Shown here in pieces: positions 1 to 11,040 of a DNA stretch of 64,000 nucleotides. Source of the DNA: Erigeron canadensis (taxonomy: Eukaryota > Streptophyta > Magnoliopsida > Asterales > Asteraceae); the NCBI RefSeq assembly GCF_010389155.1, contig NC_057761.1, positions 10,604,501-10,668,500 on the forward strand. Direction: 5' to 3'. Positions within the stretch are counted from its first letter, which is position 1. The number at the start of each line of letters is the position of its first letter. The translations under genes and the position numbers were made by a program. A model generated the notes under the pieces. That model was not told where the DNA came from. It was given only the letters and a program-made list of their open reading frames with translations, and ran no database searches.

Positions 1-113
1 CTTACCCTTACCAAGGTAGAGAGGCTGCTTCCGGCCTTTGCGTGGGATGAGATTGAACCCTTGACCTCTGTCTCCAGGGGTCAGGGTGTTTACCACTGAT
101 CTAAACCACGCTG
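1..113 (-). mobile_element. tRNA-derived SINE, head plus start of body, cut by the window edge
   Basis: Read on the minus strand this gives an A-box-like stretch (GTGGTTTAGATCAGTGGT), then GGAGACAGAGGTCAAGGGTTC containing a pol III B box (GGTTCAATC), then a body with AGCAGCCTCTCTACC. The same head recurs at 43745-43815 and 48970-49176, so it is a dispersed family and not a tRNA gene. The 3' end lies left of base 1, so length and target duplication cannot be judged. Confidence 0.6.
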
Positions 114-644
114 CTTAAAGGGTATTCTGATGGATCAAATAGAAATACAAATCGTCCTCTGTAACTATTTGATATCTAACATTTTTTTTCTCTCGATTCT
201 TTTCAGTTTCTCTTAATTACTCTCCTTTCATTCGTTGATTCGTCATCTTTTAATTCACTTTTTTGGAATTTTTGTTGCAGGACATAAAGATTGAATTTAT
301 CATAAATCTGAATATCTAAAAACACTATTAAGGTTAGGTTTTTATTAGAATTTTCAAACACACCTTGGTTACCAATTTATCATTTAATTTCCTGATTCCT
401 GTTATTGTTATTTTATTTATTGATGTTTATTTATGTTATTGTTTGTCTTCAGGCTCTTTAAGATGATTATATGGCAATCATGATATAACTTAAAATGTCT
501 AATAAGATTTTAATATTATTAATTAGTCGCACACTCTATTGATTTAGTTTGATGCAATTATTGTTTCTAATTCCGGATAATTGTTTCTTTAGACTAATCG
601 ATTTAGAGTTTGAAAATCATTAAGAAAGAGAATTGAACATGTAG

Positions 645-1672
645 GGCGAGCTAGCTATCATATTCGATAAGTTGCTTTGGAGGTTGTGGGTCCCAAGACG
701 TGTTGCAGTTGCTTTACCGGCTTTCAAAGAAAGGCTGGTTTGGTTTGCACCCCAATTGCAGGGCATAATCGACATGATTATCAGGTTTGTCGTGCAATAT
801 CGAGCTTTCTTGAAGTGAGGTTGATAGATTTGGTGAAATATGTTCTTTTGTTTCAGATGACGAAACTGCTTTCCTTCTTGCTCGATGTTCTTTTGTTGCT
901 TGATGGTAATTAATGATTAGCTAAATATCCAACTTTTGGTGGGCTTAATTCACTTCTTCATTTTGCAGCTCCTAAAGCCATAATGATGTGTATATATATA
1001 GTTTTATCTTTTTTCAATATATGTATATATCTGATAATTAAATTACACTATTTTATATTTTACATAGCTTTCTTTTTTATCATAAAGTTTAGTGATTTAT
1101 GGGTTGTGGGTGATTTGTAGGTTGGTGCATTGTTGCTTGATAATGGAGCTAATGTAAATCTAGGAATTATTTTGGTCAGGTAATAATCTTTAATCTTGAT
1201 GTGGATTTTTTTTAGGTTAAGCATTGGTTAAATTTTGACGTTGTTAGTGTAGTTGATATTAGAGCTAAGAAGAATGATTAAGTTGACATTTCTATTGAAT
1301 CCTTTGTAGTTAACGCGACGCAGAATATAGTTTAAAATGGAACTAATTTGGTGATATGATGATCAAAATGATTTATTGGGCATCTGGAAAGAATAGTTAC
1401 ATTTGGTTTAGTCATGCTTCAAGTAGGGTGCTAAGTAAGCTTGATTATGAAGTTTGCTGCCTATAAAGTTTTGTCTTACAAACACAGAACGAGTATGTGA
1501 TGTGTGTTTTGTGCAGCTTGAGGCTGGCCAACCATATATAATGGATCGAGTATGCTATGCTTCACATTTACCATCTCATGACCTTGCTGATTAAAGCACT
1601 TAATCATGGCTGAATTTTCATTGGGAGCAGATCTACAAAGCTACCAAGTCAATTCCAGAATATAGCAAGGTA
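645..1672 (+). pseudogene. Exon-like fragments of an unidentified gene
   Basis: Four stretches look like coding exons. 645-815 is open for 57 codons and includes LPAFKERLVWFAPQLQ. A stretch from about 1122 to 1180 encodes GALLLDNGANVNLGIILV between AG and GT. At about 1517-1549 LEAGQPYIMDR lies between GTGCAG and GTATGC. At about 1630-1668 IYKATKSIPEYSK lies between GAGCAG and GTATAG. The last two join in phase 0. The first two do not join to them without a stop, so this is either a decayed gene or one whose exons I cannot chain. I do not recognise the protein; the ankyrin-like look of LLLDNGANVN is too short to use. Confidence 0.25.
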
Positions 1673-2633
1673 TAGTCAAGGTTGATTAATAATTATTTCT
1701 AATTTGTCGATTTATGAATGACGAGCTCAGTGTATTGTAATCTATTGGTAGCAATTCGTAAGCTTGAGGTATGATTTGTTTTAGTTTTTTCGTTTTTAAT
1801 GTTTATCTTTCATGTTACCCTATATGTATTTTTTTTTGAACAACATATGTATTGCAATATATTAGTACTAAGAAATCCATGATACTCAATGCAATTTAAT
1901 CAAGTATGCCAAAAAATCCCCTTAAGTGTGACACATTTCAGTTTTCATCCCAAATGTTTCAACATATTTTACTGTTTCTTTAAGACTTGCTTTGGTTTTT
2001 TGTTATCGGCAGGGAAGTAAGTTTTACTTTGGTCAGTTGTTGTCACAATAATAAGTTTTTGGTGGCTAAAAGTTATACAAGTCTTGATCCTTTTGACCTC
2101 CAACAACCGGTGAGTGCAAAAACAGAGCGTTCACCAGACCAACCGTCCAAAAGTTTGAAAACAAAATCATTAATTTCCACTACTATTATCATCAACAACT
2201 TTCTCTGAACCCGAAACAACCTCTTCTTCTACCTTTGCCTTCTCAGCTGCATCAACTACCAGACACAGTAATTTTATCTTCCTTTAAGACAACAACTCTT
2301 TCCTGAATATACGTACAAAAGCCCTAAAAAAACTACTAGAATAGAGATTATCCGGTACAACTTGCACTAACTCTTCCATCCATTCAATATTATCCGACAA
2401 TACCACTTCCTCCACATTATGCTCAGACTTCTTACCATCTGTCCATCCAACACACATACGCTCTAAACTCTCTATAATGAACCACCACAAAATACCAACT
2501 TTCAGACCCATTAATCAAATATACTTCCCCACTTAACCTTACAAACAACTTTTTAGGTAAACTTGACATTTTTGAAGAACCTATTTAAGAAAGAAAAACT
2601 AACCCAACTCAGTACTTATAGGAATACAAACTT

Positions 2634-2764
2634 AGAGTTAATGCTAACCTTTCACATTCTAAACCGTCATATACTAATGGTGATCATTCAACAATTAATA
2701 ACATCCAAACGTAGAGTAAATGCTCACCTTTCACATTCTAAACCGTCATATACTAATGGTGATC
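2634..2764. repeat. Two-copy tandem duplication, 79-bp period
   Basis: A block of about 52 bp around CACATTCTAAACCGTCATAT occurs at 2634 and again at 2713 with only a few differences. It lies just upstream of a Helitron 3' end and is probably inside that element. The 110-codon open stretch across it is a by-product of the repeat. Confidence 0.6.
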
Positions 2765-2844
2765 GCACAGACATCAAACTCGAACTAAACAATAAAAAAC
2801 CTCAAAATAAGACAATCTTACAAACGTACAAAACAACCCGTGAA

Positions 2845-2878
2845 GCCCGGCCGTGCGACGCACGGGCCTTTACTCTAG
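2845..2878 (+). mobile_element. Helitron 3' terminus
   Basis: A GC-rich hairpin (CCGTGC, loop GAC, GCACGG, 2851-2865) is followed 10 bases later by CTAG (2875-2878) and then T, the usual end of plant Helitrons, which insert between A and T. I could not place the 5' TC end with confidence, so the element body is not delimited; it would lie to the left. Confidence 0.55.
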
Positions 2879-2879
2879 T

Positions 2880-4339
2880 AAATATAAAAGCATAATAATA
2901 AGTAAAAAGGAAATAAAAGTTAAATGACTTGGTTGTTCCACAATGATTAAAAATCCCTAAACTTAAAACAATAAAGTGTTGTAATTTTAATTATTCTAAA
3001 TCCATTAGCATTGAAAACAATTCATTAGGCAAGATTTCTAGTGCTAAATGCGTGTTTTATTTATCCCACAAGTGGTACTTTCGAAAAGTTTCAACAGTAT
3101 CACAAAACGGCTATGTACGGTTTCACCTCTCGGAAGAAACAAAGCACCTATTCCTGTCACATATAGTATAGTGCAAGAGGACGTTATTTTATAGGACTGA
3201 AAATATAGTATTCTATGGGATGTGATCAGAAAATTGGTGGAAAGAAAAAACCGAAGAAGCAATCTGTATCTGCATGTCCTTAGTTACCCTGGTTGTGCTG
3301 AAACTACCTATATGTTGTTTGCCAACATCTTGTGTTTCAAAAGAAAAGTACATACTCAAATTACACAACTCAAATTTAGTTTCATTCTTAGCAAGTAGTT
3401 GTTCAAAAAATAAAATTTATCTGTTAGCAATGACAAAGATTTACATAGAAATTAACACGGCAAATAAATAAATAGTAATTGTGAGCCTAATAAGTGATAC
3501 TTGTACCTCGTTATTCATATTCCATAGCCAATTGGTTAGTCAAAGCCTGGGCATTTTAAAGGGAAAACATCATGTTCACATACAACGATCTTTAATAATA
3601 TTAGTTGAGGGACAGTCGACAGAAATATAAACTCTTAATCCCATATGGGCGTCCAATCATCTTTGATCACTTTCGTTTTCTTTTTAACATGAGACGGTAC
3701 TCCATCCATATATATATGTACGTGGCACAATGTTATTATTAGATATAATTCAACGTCAAAATAGATATTATCAAAGCCAAAATTGTTTAAAAAATTTAGT
3801 CTTCAAAATTTTTAAAAAGAATAGCCTATCAATATGAAAAAAGAAAAGTTGTGTTATATTTTAAGCGGAACAAAATCTAATCAAAAGTAAGCTATAAAAG
3901 TCATAACTTTGACTTTAAAAGTCAAGCGGAACTTTTTTCACTATGATGAAAGGTAGGCACTTGGCTCCACAACTAACCTTTGTGTAGAAACCCGGTGGTG
4001 AGAAAGTATGAAATCAGTACGACGAAAATTATATGCCACATCACCCATTTACACTCTCACCCTGTAAAATTAACGGTGCCTTAGAAATCTCATATTTATA
4101 TGTAAATCAACATGAAAAATAGTTGCATTTAGAAGTTTAGTAAATCCACCATGTTAGAACAAACCTGATTCAACTTCCAATTAAAGTAAATGACTTCCAA
4201 TTAATACGAATCTGATCATTTAGACAAAAACCTAAAACTACTTGCATTCACCTATATACCAAATACCCATGATGGAAAACATTTAGCAATTGAAGTTTTT
4301 TAAATCTTAGGATTGACTTCAGAACTCTAAGTGTATAAC
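2880..4339. other. Intergenic, no gene seen
   Basis: AT-rich sequence with many stops in all frames. Short open stretches here (for example 3044-3262 on minus and 3274-3471 on plus) have no recognisable motif, no splice context and low-complexity composition. It forms the left flank of the copia insertion. Confidence 0.5.
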
Positions 4340-4344
4340 AAAAA

Positions 4345-5014
4345 TGTTGGATCAGGGATTCGCTGAGGAACTCAGCGAGTGGCTCATTCAGCGAGCTGTC
4401 AGCGAGCTCACTTATCTGCAAGCATATTCCATCTTCAAAGTCTAAAGGATATGTTCAATGACTCACCGTCCAGTATTTGTTAGTCAAATATGAGCGGGAA
4501 TTTGAAGATTAGAAGAATGGTCCCAAGGACACGTGTTGAAAGATCAAGATGAAGACATGTGACCTTGTACTATTTCATGGCAGTGAGGATTCTCTTTCAT
4601 ACCGTTTTTGGAAACAAACAAGATGAAGGAAAGAGGCTTCTACAGATCTGAATGATCCACCAATAGATAGTTGACAACCTCTATGTGTCAACATCTACTA
4701 GAGTAGTTATGTGATTCCTTATCTGCCTATAAAAGGAATCACTTGACCTAGCCACAAAGGGTTGGTGTGTTCCACGGTTTTACTTTATTCTCTCTAAGTA
4801 AATTTGTTAAGTTTTTGTGTTTTCAAAAACTTAACATATATTTTCTGTTTATTGTTTATTGTTGTTGTAAAACAACCATCCATGTTTTCATCGTTTAGTT
4901 TGATATACATATAACTAAACAAAGTTCTTTACTTCCCATCCCTATTCTTGTTATTTCATATTTACATTATAAGTTAGTTAATTAAAACACAAGCAATGCA
5001 TTCGAGGACCCTCA
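4345..5014 (+). repeat. 5' LTR of the copia element
   Basis: 670 bp, TGTTGG to CCCTCA. The first 60 bases hold four CAGCGA/TCGCTG motifs, including the inverted pair CGCTGAG-GAA-CTCAGCG. A TATA box (TATAAAAG) is at 4728-4735, giving a probable transcription start about 30 bases on and an R-U5 region of roughly 250 bp. Confidence 0.95.
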
Positions 5015-5016
5015 AG

Positions 5017-5029
5017 TGGTATCAGAGCC
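5017..5029 (+). other. Primer binding site, initiator Met tRNA
   Basis: TGGTATCAGAGCC starts two bases after the LTR end, the standard complement to the 3' end of plant tRNA-iMet used by most copia elements. Confidence 0.9.
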
Positions 5030-5138
5030 ACCATTCCTAATTTATTGGAACAAGATCTGTTTGCCTCTTGTGTTTATATTATTTTCTTTCTTTTCTTTAC
5101 ATTTAAATCAAAAATTTTTTTCTTTTCTGTTCTAAAAG

Positions 5139-6239
5139 ATGTCGTCTGTACCCACTCTTGTTAACACACGTGACTTTGGTTACGTTTCTATTCCTCCAAA
5201 ATTTGAGCCAAAGGACTTTGGTTCATGGAAGGAACGAATGTTACTACACATAGTGGGTGTAGAACCATATCTTATGACCATTCTAAATGAAGGTCCTTAC
5301 ATTCCTACATATGTTCAAAGGACACCAAGTGCAACACCTGATGCTCCTGAAATTGTAACAGATCTAGTCAAGCCTGAAGTCCAGTAGATTGAAGAAGAGC
5401 GAAAGCTCGTCATTCTTGACTCTAGATTGAAAAACATGATCATCACCACCCTTCCCACTGAGGTGATGAAACTAGTCATTAAATTCCCCACTTCAAAAGA
5501 AGTCTGGGAAAGACTAGTAAGCACTTATGAAGGGTCAGCTGACTTGATCAAAACCAAGAAAATTGACCTCAAACGTGCTTATGAAAATTTCTTTTCTCTT
5601 CCTGATGAAAGTCTCGAGGGCACATATACCCGATTTAAAGGGTTGCTCAATGACATGACAAACGTTGGCATTAACCATGACAATTTTGAGGTATGCCATA
5701 AATTCATCGATTCTCTTCCTCTAAAATGGCAGAATCTTAGACAAATCCTCCGTACCACCAAAAAGATTCAAGAACTGGATCTTGAGGAGTTGTTTGGCAC
5801 TCTTCAATTTGAAGAGAAGGCCTTGGCTCAAAACATTAGAGCCTCTGCTAAATCTAGTAGACATGCTGGATCCTCTTCTGCTACCAGCACTTCAGCAAAC
5901 CCCTTATCTGACCCTCTTGCTCTCATCTCTTCTGAGCCCATCTATCCCAATGATGGTGCCATCACTTCTTCTCTTCCAGCATCCTTTCAAGCTCTTGTTG
6001 AAGAGCTTGATGCTGAAGAGAAACAGGAAATGTTAAGTGATTTTGTAGAGTTTGCCTTAATCGCTAGAAAGAAGTACTCCAGGAAATGGAACAACCGTAA
6101 GTCGGTTGCTCCATATAAGCCTCCTGTGGATAAATCACAGGAGGAATGCTGGAAATGTGGTAGAAAAGGCCACTACCAAAAGGAGTGCAGGGTTTCTCTC
6201 CCAACTCCTGCTGCTCCAAAATTTAACTCATCAATCTAA
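5139..6239 (+). pseudogene. gag: Copia gag (nucleocapsid), one in-frame stop
   Basis: The frame opens at ATG 5139 and runs to TAA at 6237-6239, 367 codons, broken once by TAG at 5385-5387. It builds the virus-like particle that packages element RNA. The N-terminal part contains the usual gag opening with FGSWKERMLLHI, followed by the helical retrotran_gag region (SKEVWERLVSTYEGS, then LPDESLEGTYTRFKGLLNDM). A CCHC zinc knuckle, CWKCGRKGHYQKEC, is at 6147-6188 close to the C-terminus. The stop at 5385 is one transition from a glutamine codon. After 6239 a different frame stays open to 6555 with protein-like composition, so gag probably once read on into the linker before protease; a frameshift lies near 6200-6240. 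Confidence 0.88.
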
Positions 6240-6572
6240 TCTTGCCAACTACATTGCTTCTCAACGCATTGAGATTCCTCATTCTCAGAATGTCATCTCC
6301 AATTCGTGGGGACGACCTGCAATATTGGTTGAGTTCAGTGCTCCCAACGTTGTCAGCAACTCAGTGGTGCTTCAAGAAAATGAGAATAATATGATGACCA
6401 CTGATGAGAATGACAGAATTCATGTGATTCCTAACTTAGGAAACCACTTCTCCCTTGAGGAAACTTTCTCCACTGAGTCTTCCTCTACCTTTGATGCACC
6501 CACCATTACTTCTACTGACATTCCTGTCAGTGAGTCAGAAAATGGACCAAATTAAAACCTTCTGTTTTATCC
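6240..6572 (+). other. Gag-protease linker, open in another frame
   Basis: Between the end of gag and the protease start the third frame is open (to 6555) with ordinary amino-acid use (for example NYIASQRIEIPHSQNV, then Glu/Ser/Thr-rich stretches). It is probably the coding linker of gag-pol displaced by indels at both ends. A pyrimidine run followed by TTGCAG at about 6560-6579 resembles a splice acceptor, but no paired donor was found. Confidence 0.5.
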
Positions 6573-9500
6573 TTGCAGGGTTCACTGGGAAAAGGTGTGT
6601 GGTATTTGGACAGTGGATGTTCAAAACACATGACTGGCTCAAAGACCTTGCTGGATAACTATGTAGAGGCTGCTGGCCCTACTGTAGTGTTTGGTGACAA
6701 TTCTACCGGACAAACTGAAGGTTATGGTCTCCTATCAAATGGGTTAATCAAATTCTCCAAAGTTGCCTATGTAAATGGATTAAAACACAATCTCATAAGC
6801 ATAAGTCAACTTTGTGACGCTGACTACAAAGTCATTCTTGATAAACATCAAGGGACTGTTGTAAATATAAACAAGGAAGTCGTATTGGTTGCTCCAAGAA
6901 AACGAGATGTATATCTTGTTGACTTCACTCCTATCAAAACTGATAGTGAGACTTGTTTCTTTGCAAAGTCAGCTGCTGAACTGAATTGGTTATGTCACAA
7001 GCGTATGTCGCATGTGAATTTCAAAACCATAAACTCACTGGCCAAAAAGAACCTTGTTCGTGGCCTTCCTCCTCTCTCTTTCGAAAAAGATAGGCTCTGT
7101 GGTGCTTGTGAAAAAGGCAAATGCCATAGAGCTACTTTCAAAACTAAACAAGCCAACTCTGTTAAGGGTTGTTTTCACCTTCTTCACATGGACCTTTTTG
7201 GTCCAGTGAATGTCCAAAGTCTAAAGGGTAGCAGATACACTTTAGTTATTGTGGATGAATATTCACGATATACTTGGACAATTTTCCTTAATTCCAAGAG
7301 TGATGCTGCTGATGAAATCATTAAATTCATTAAGAAAATGGAAAATCTCAACAGCATAAGGGTCAAAGAACTCATAAGTGAACGTGGCACTGAGTTTAGA
7401 AACCACACTCTTGAAACTTTTTGTGCTGATCAAGGGATCTCACAAAACTTCTCTTCCACTAGAACTCCTGAGCAAAATGGTGTTGCTGAAAGGAGAAATA
7501 GAACTCTTATAGAGGCAGCACGCACTATGCTCAGTGACTCCTCTCTTCCCAGTAGGTTTTGGGCTGAAGCAATCAACACTGCTTGTCACACCCAAAATAG
7601 ATGTCTTATTGCAAAAGACATGACAAAACTGCTTATGAGGTTTTAAGAGGAAAGAAACCTCAAATCAAATACTTTCATGTATTTGGATGTCCTGTCTTTA
7701 TTCTTAATAACAAGGATCATTTAGGGAAATTTGATCCTAAAGCTGATGATGGTTACTTTGTTGGATACTCTTCTATCAGCAAAGCTTTCAGGGTATTCAA
7801 TACTTGTCTTCAAAAAGTGGATGAATCAATTCATGTCACTTTTGATGAAAGCTCTTCTGCTCTTAGAGATATCCAACCATCTTCTACTGAAGAGATCTTC
7901 AATGAGTTCATTAACCCTCCTATGGAGGATGCTGACTCATATGTCAATGTTGCTTGCTCGCCTCCTCTTGATCAGTAACTCACTGAGGTTGGTTCAGCAG
8001 ACCCTGAACTAGAGCAAGTTGCTGCTCATATCTATACGATTGAGCCAGTTGAGCCTATCTTAAGGTTAATCCATGCAGCATCAGCCAAACCTAGATCACT
8101 GGCTGATGATACGCAAGTTGATGACTCTGCTGATGAAGAGTTTCATGATGCTTCAGCTTACACTGAGGATATGGAGTTTGCTGACAACTCCAACATCAAT
8201 GATAACTCAACTCAGTCAAATAACTCAACTGATCATCCTGACACTGAACCCACTGTCACTATTGATCTTTCTTCATATAATCCTCTTCCTTCTATTCTCA
8301 TCCCCCCATCTTCTGCTGATACTCAACTTGGTTCTTCAAGTGTTCCTTCACTTAAGTGGACAGCCAGTCATCCTGCTCACCAAATTATTGGTGATCTTCA
8401 GCAGGGCATTGTGACTCGATCAGTAACTAGAAACACATGTCTATATGTTAACTTCTTGTCAATGATCACTCCCAAAAATATCGGTGAAGCTATGGCTGAT
8501 CCCTCTTGGGTTGCTGCCATGCAGGAAGAACTCACTCAATTTCAACGACAGCACATCTGGTTTTTAGTTCCTTTACCACATGGTAAGGAACCCATTGGTA
8601 CCAAATGGGTCTATCGAAACAAAATCGACGAAGACGGTGTTGTTGTACGCAACAAGGCTAGGCTGGTTGCACAAGGTTATCTTCAAGAAGAAGGAGTCGA
8701 CTTTGATGAAACCTTTGCTCCAGTGGCCAGATTAGAAGCTATACGCTTATTTTTGGCACATGCTGCTTATCGAGACTTCAAGGTCTATCAAATGGACGTT
8801 AAGAGTGCCTTCCTAAATGGAAAACTCGATGAAGAAGTCTATGTCGAGCAGCCACCTGGTTTTGAGGATCCAGCCAAGCCACATCATGTCTATCGTCTCT
8901 ACAAGGCCTTATATGGTCTTAAGCAAGCCCCCAGGGCTTGGTACGACACTCTCTCTGAATTTCTACTCTCTAACAACTTTCAGCGAGGATCCATTGATAG
9001 CACTCTTTTCATATTTCGAAAAGGTGCTCATATACTATATGTCCAAATTTATGTTGATGACATTATCTTTGGATCCTCAAGCACTAAACTATGTAAAAAG
9101 TTTAGCTCTCTTATGTCATCTCACTTTGAAATGAGTATGATGGGAGAGTTAACCTTCTTTCTTGGGTTGCAAATACGTCAGCTCACTGATGGTATTTTTA
9201 TCAACCAGGAAAAGTATATCCGAGACATGTTGGCCAAGTTTGATATGTCTGACATTTCTCCAAAACCAACTCCCATGTCTCCTCCCAATAATCTCCATGC
9301 TGATCCTGATGGCAAGCATGTGAACCCCACTCACTATCGTGGGATGATTGGCTCGCTAATGTATCTTACAGCGAGTCGCCCTGATATCATGTTTGCTACT
9401 TGCTTATGTGCAAGATATCAAGCATCTCCCAGAGAGTCTTATCTTCTTGCTGTCAAACGCATCTTTAAATATCTGAAGGGTACAATGACCTTAGGTCTTT

Positions 9501-10006
9501 GGTACCCTAGGGAATCAAATTTTGATCTTGTTGCTTACTCTGACTCTGACTATGCTGGTTGCATGATAGATCGTAAGAGTACCAGTGGAGGATGTCAACT
9601 GTTGGGGGGGGGGAGATTAACTAGTTGGTCTAGTAAGAAACAGCATACAGTGTCCATCTCCACTGCTGAAGCTGAATATGTGTCGGCAGCAAGTTGTTGT
9701 GCACAAGTCCTTTGGATGAAACACCAACTCGCTGACTATGACTTAGATTACACTAAGATTCCAATTATGTGTGACAACACAAGTGCGATTGCTATCACAC
9801 ATAATCCTGTTCAACATTCCAAAACCAAACACATAGACATTAGGTATCATTTCATACGTGACCATGTCATGAAAGGAGATGTTGAAATTTATTTCATCCC
9901 CACTGATGATCAACTCGCTGACATCTTCACAAAACCCTTAGATGAGAAGAGATTTAAAGATCTTGTCAGCAGGCTAGGAATGTTGAATGGTGACTCAACT
10001 ATCTAA
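6573..10006 (+). pseudogene. pol: Copia pol: protease, integrase, RT, RNase H; frameshift and one stop
   Basis: Protease is marked by WYLDSGCSKHMTG near 6600. Integrase follows with an HHCC finger (H and H near 7000-7015, CGACEKGKC near 7100) and a core with HMDLFGP and TPEQNGVAERRNRTL. The frame opened at 6573 ends at 7646; the downstream frame takes over near 7600 with KRHDKTAYEVLRG, so an indel sits there. That frame meets TAA at 7976-7978 and otherwise runs to 10006. Reverse transcriptase shows [21 protein letters not shown] and the catalytic [10 protein letters not shown]. RNase H shows DSDYAG, STAEAEY and [11 protein letters not shown], and the C-terminus has DIFTKPL. The integrase motif usually ending in SD.GTEF reads ISERGTEF, so one catalytic Asp is Glu. 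A run of ten G near 9605-9614 sits inside RNase H without breaking frame. Confidence 0.93.
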
Positions 10007-10072
10007 CTTACATGTCTTGTGTTAGATTAATTGGAGTCAGCAAGTTTAAGTTTGTCTTACTTGCGTAAAAAC

Positions 10073-10372
10073 AAAATAAAGGCAATGGAAAGCCATAAGT
10101 TTCCATCTAGTCCAATAGCAAATAGTTATTGGTAAAGACCTATAAAATCCGTTGATCCCTGTTGCTTTGGGAAAAAGCAAAATAAAGGCAATGGAAAGCC
10201 AAAAGTTTCCATCTAGTCCAATAGCAAACGGTTATTGGTAAAGACCTATAAAATCCGTTGATCCCTGTTGCTTTGGGAAAATGCAAAATAAAGGCAATGG
10301 AAAGCCAAAAGTTTCCATATAGTCCAATAGCAAACGGTTATTGGTAAAGACTCCTAAAATCCGTTGATGGCT
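10073..10372 (+). repeat. Three tandem 106-bp repeats after pol
   Basis: Units start at 10073, 10179 and 10285, each AAAATAAAGGCAATGGAAAG onward. The first two are complete and the third diverges after ATCCGTTGAT. They differ at only a few positions. They lie in the non-coding gap between pol and the third ORF of the copia element. Confidence 0.85.
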
Positions 10373-10387
10373 GACAATTTGCCAAAA

Positions 10388-11040
10388 ATTGTATCTCAGC
10401 GACCATATGTGTGTCATATGCTCGCTGATACTTTATTTAAAATATGTTCTTATCGATACGTTCGCTGAGACATTTTCTATTAAATAAAAGAAAACATATT
10501 AAATAAAACATAGGACTGGGCCTGAAACTCACTATTTCGGATGTAACTGTGTTGATGACGTGGCAGTTCTTTGTGCCACATTTTATACACGTTTACAAAA
10601 AGTTACCCACTTGTTTTACTCAAGTACGTCATCCGTCCACTTGAGACCATGACTATGCCTCTGTTGGTCTGTATCTGTCAGACGCATACGGCGCATACTC
10701 GAGTATTTTGAAAAATATCTTTTTTTTCTTTTTCAAAACGTTACTCACAAAATGTTTTATATATGTAAATATATATAGGGTTACAGTTGTTAAGCAAATG
10801 TAGATGTTGAAAATGAGGAGAGAGAAAAACTCTCTTTTGTCTTTTCATTTCTGACCAATCACCTTCCTTCACCATACCCTATATATACTTCTTCATACCC
10901 ATTCTTCCTTTTTCATGCTCTCTTTCAACTATTCATTCTCTTCAAAATCTCTCAAAAACTCTTAATCTTCTCAAAATCATCATCTCTGCTTTCTTAAGTT
11001 CTCTGAATCTTTATATTGTTCTTTCTCTCTAAACTTTAAA
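10388..11040 (+). promoter_or_regulatory. Promoter-like leader upstream of the third copia ORF
   Basis: This stretch has no long ORF. It carries CAGCGA/TCGCTG motifs at about 10398-10470 like those of the LTR start, then a TATATATA box at 10880-10887 followed by a CT-rich, ATG-poor leader of about 150 bases up to ATG 11041. This looks like an ordinary plant core promoter and 5' UTR, which would allow the third ORF to be made from its own transcript. That use is inferred from sequence only; splicing from the full-length RNA is the alternative. Confidence 0.45.

Noticed and set aside
6545..6590. Intron acceptor between gag and protease
   Set aside because: TTTTATCCTTGCAG resembles an acceptor, but no donor gives an open join and copia gag-pol is normally unspliced.
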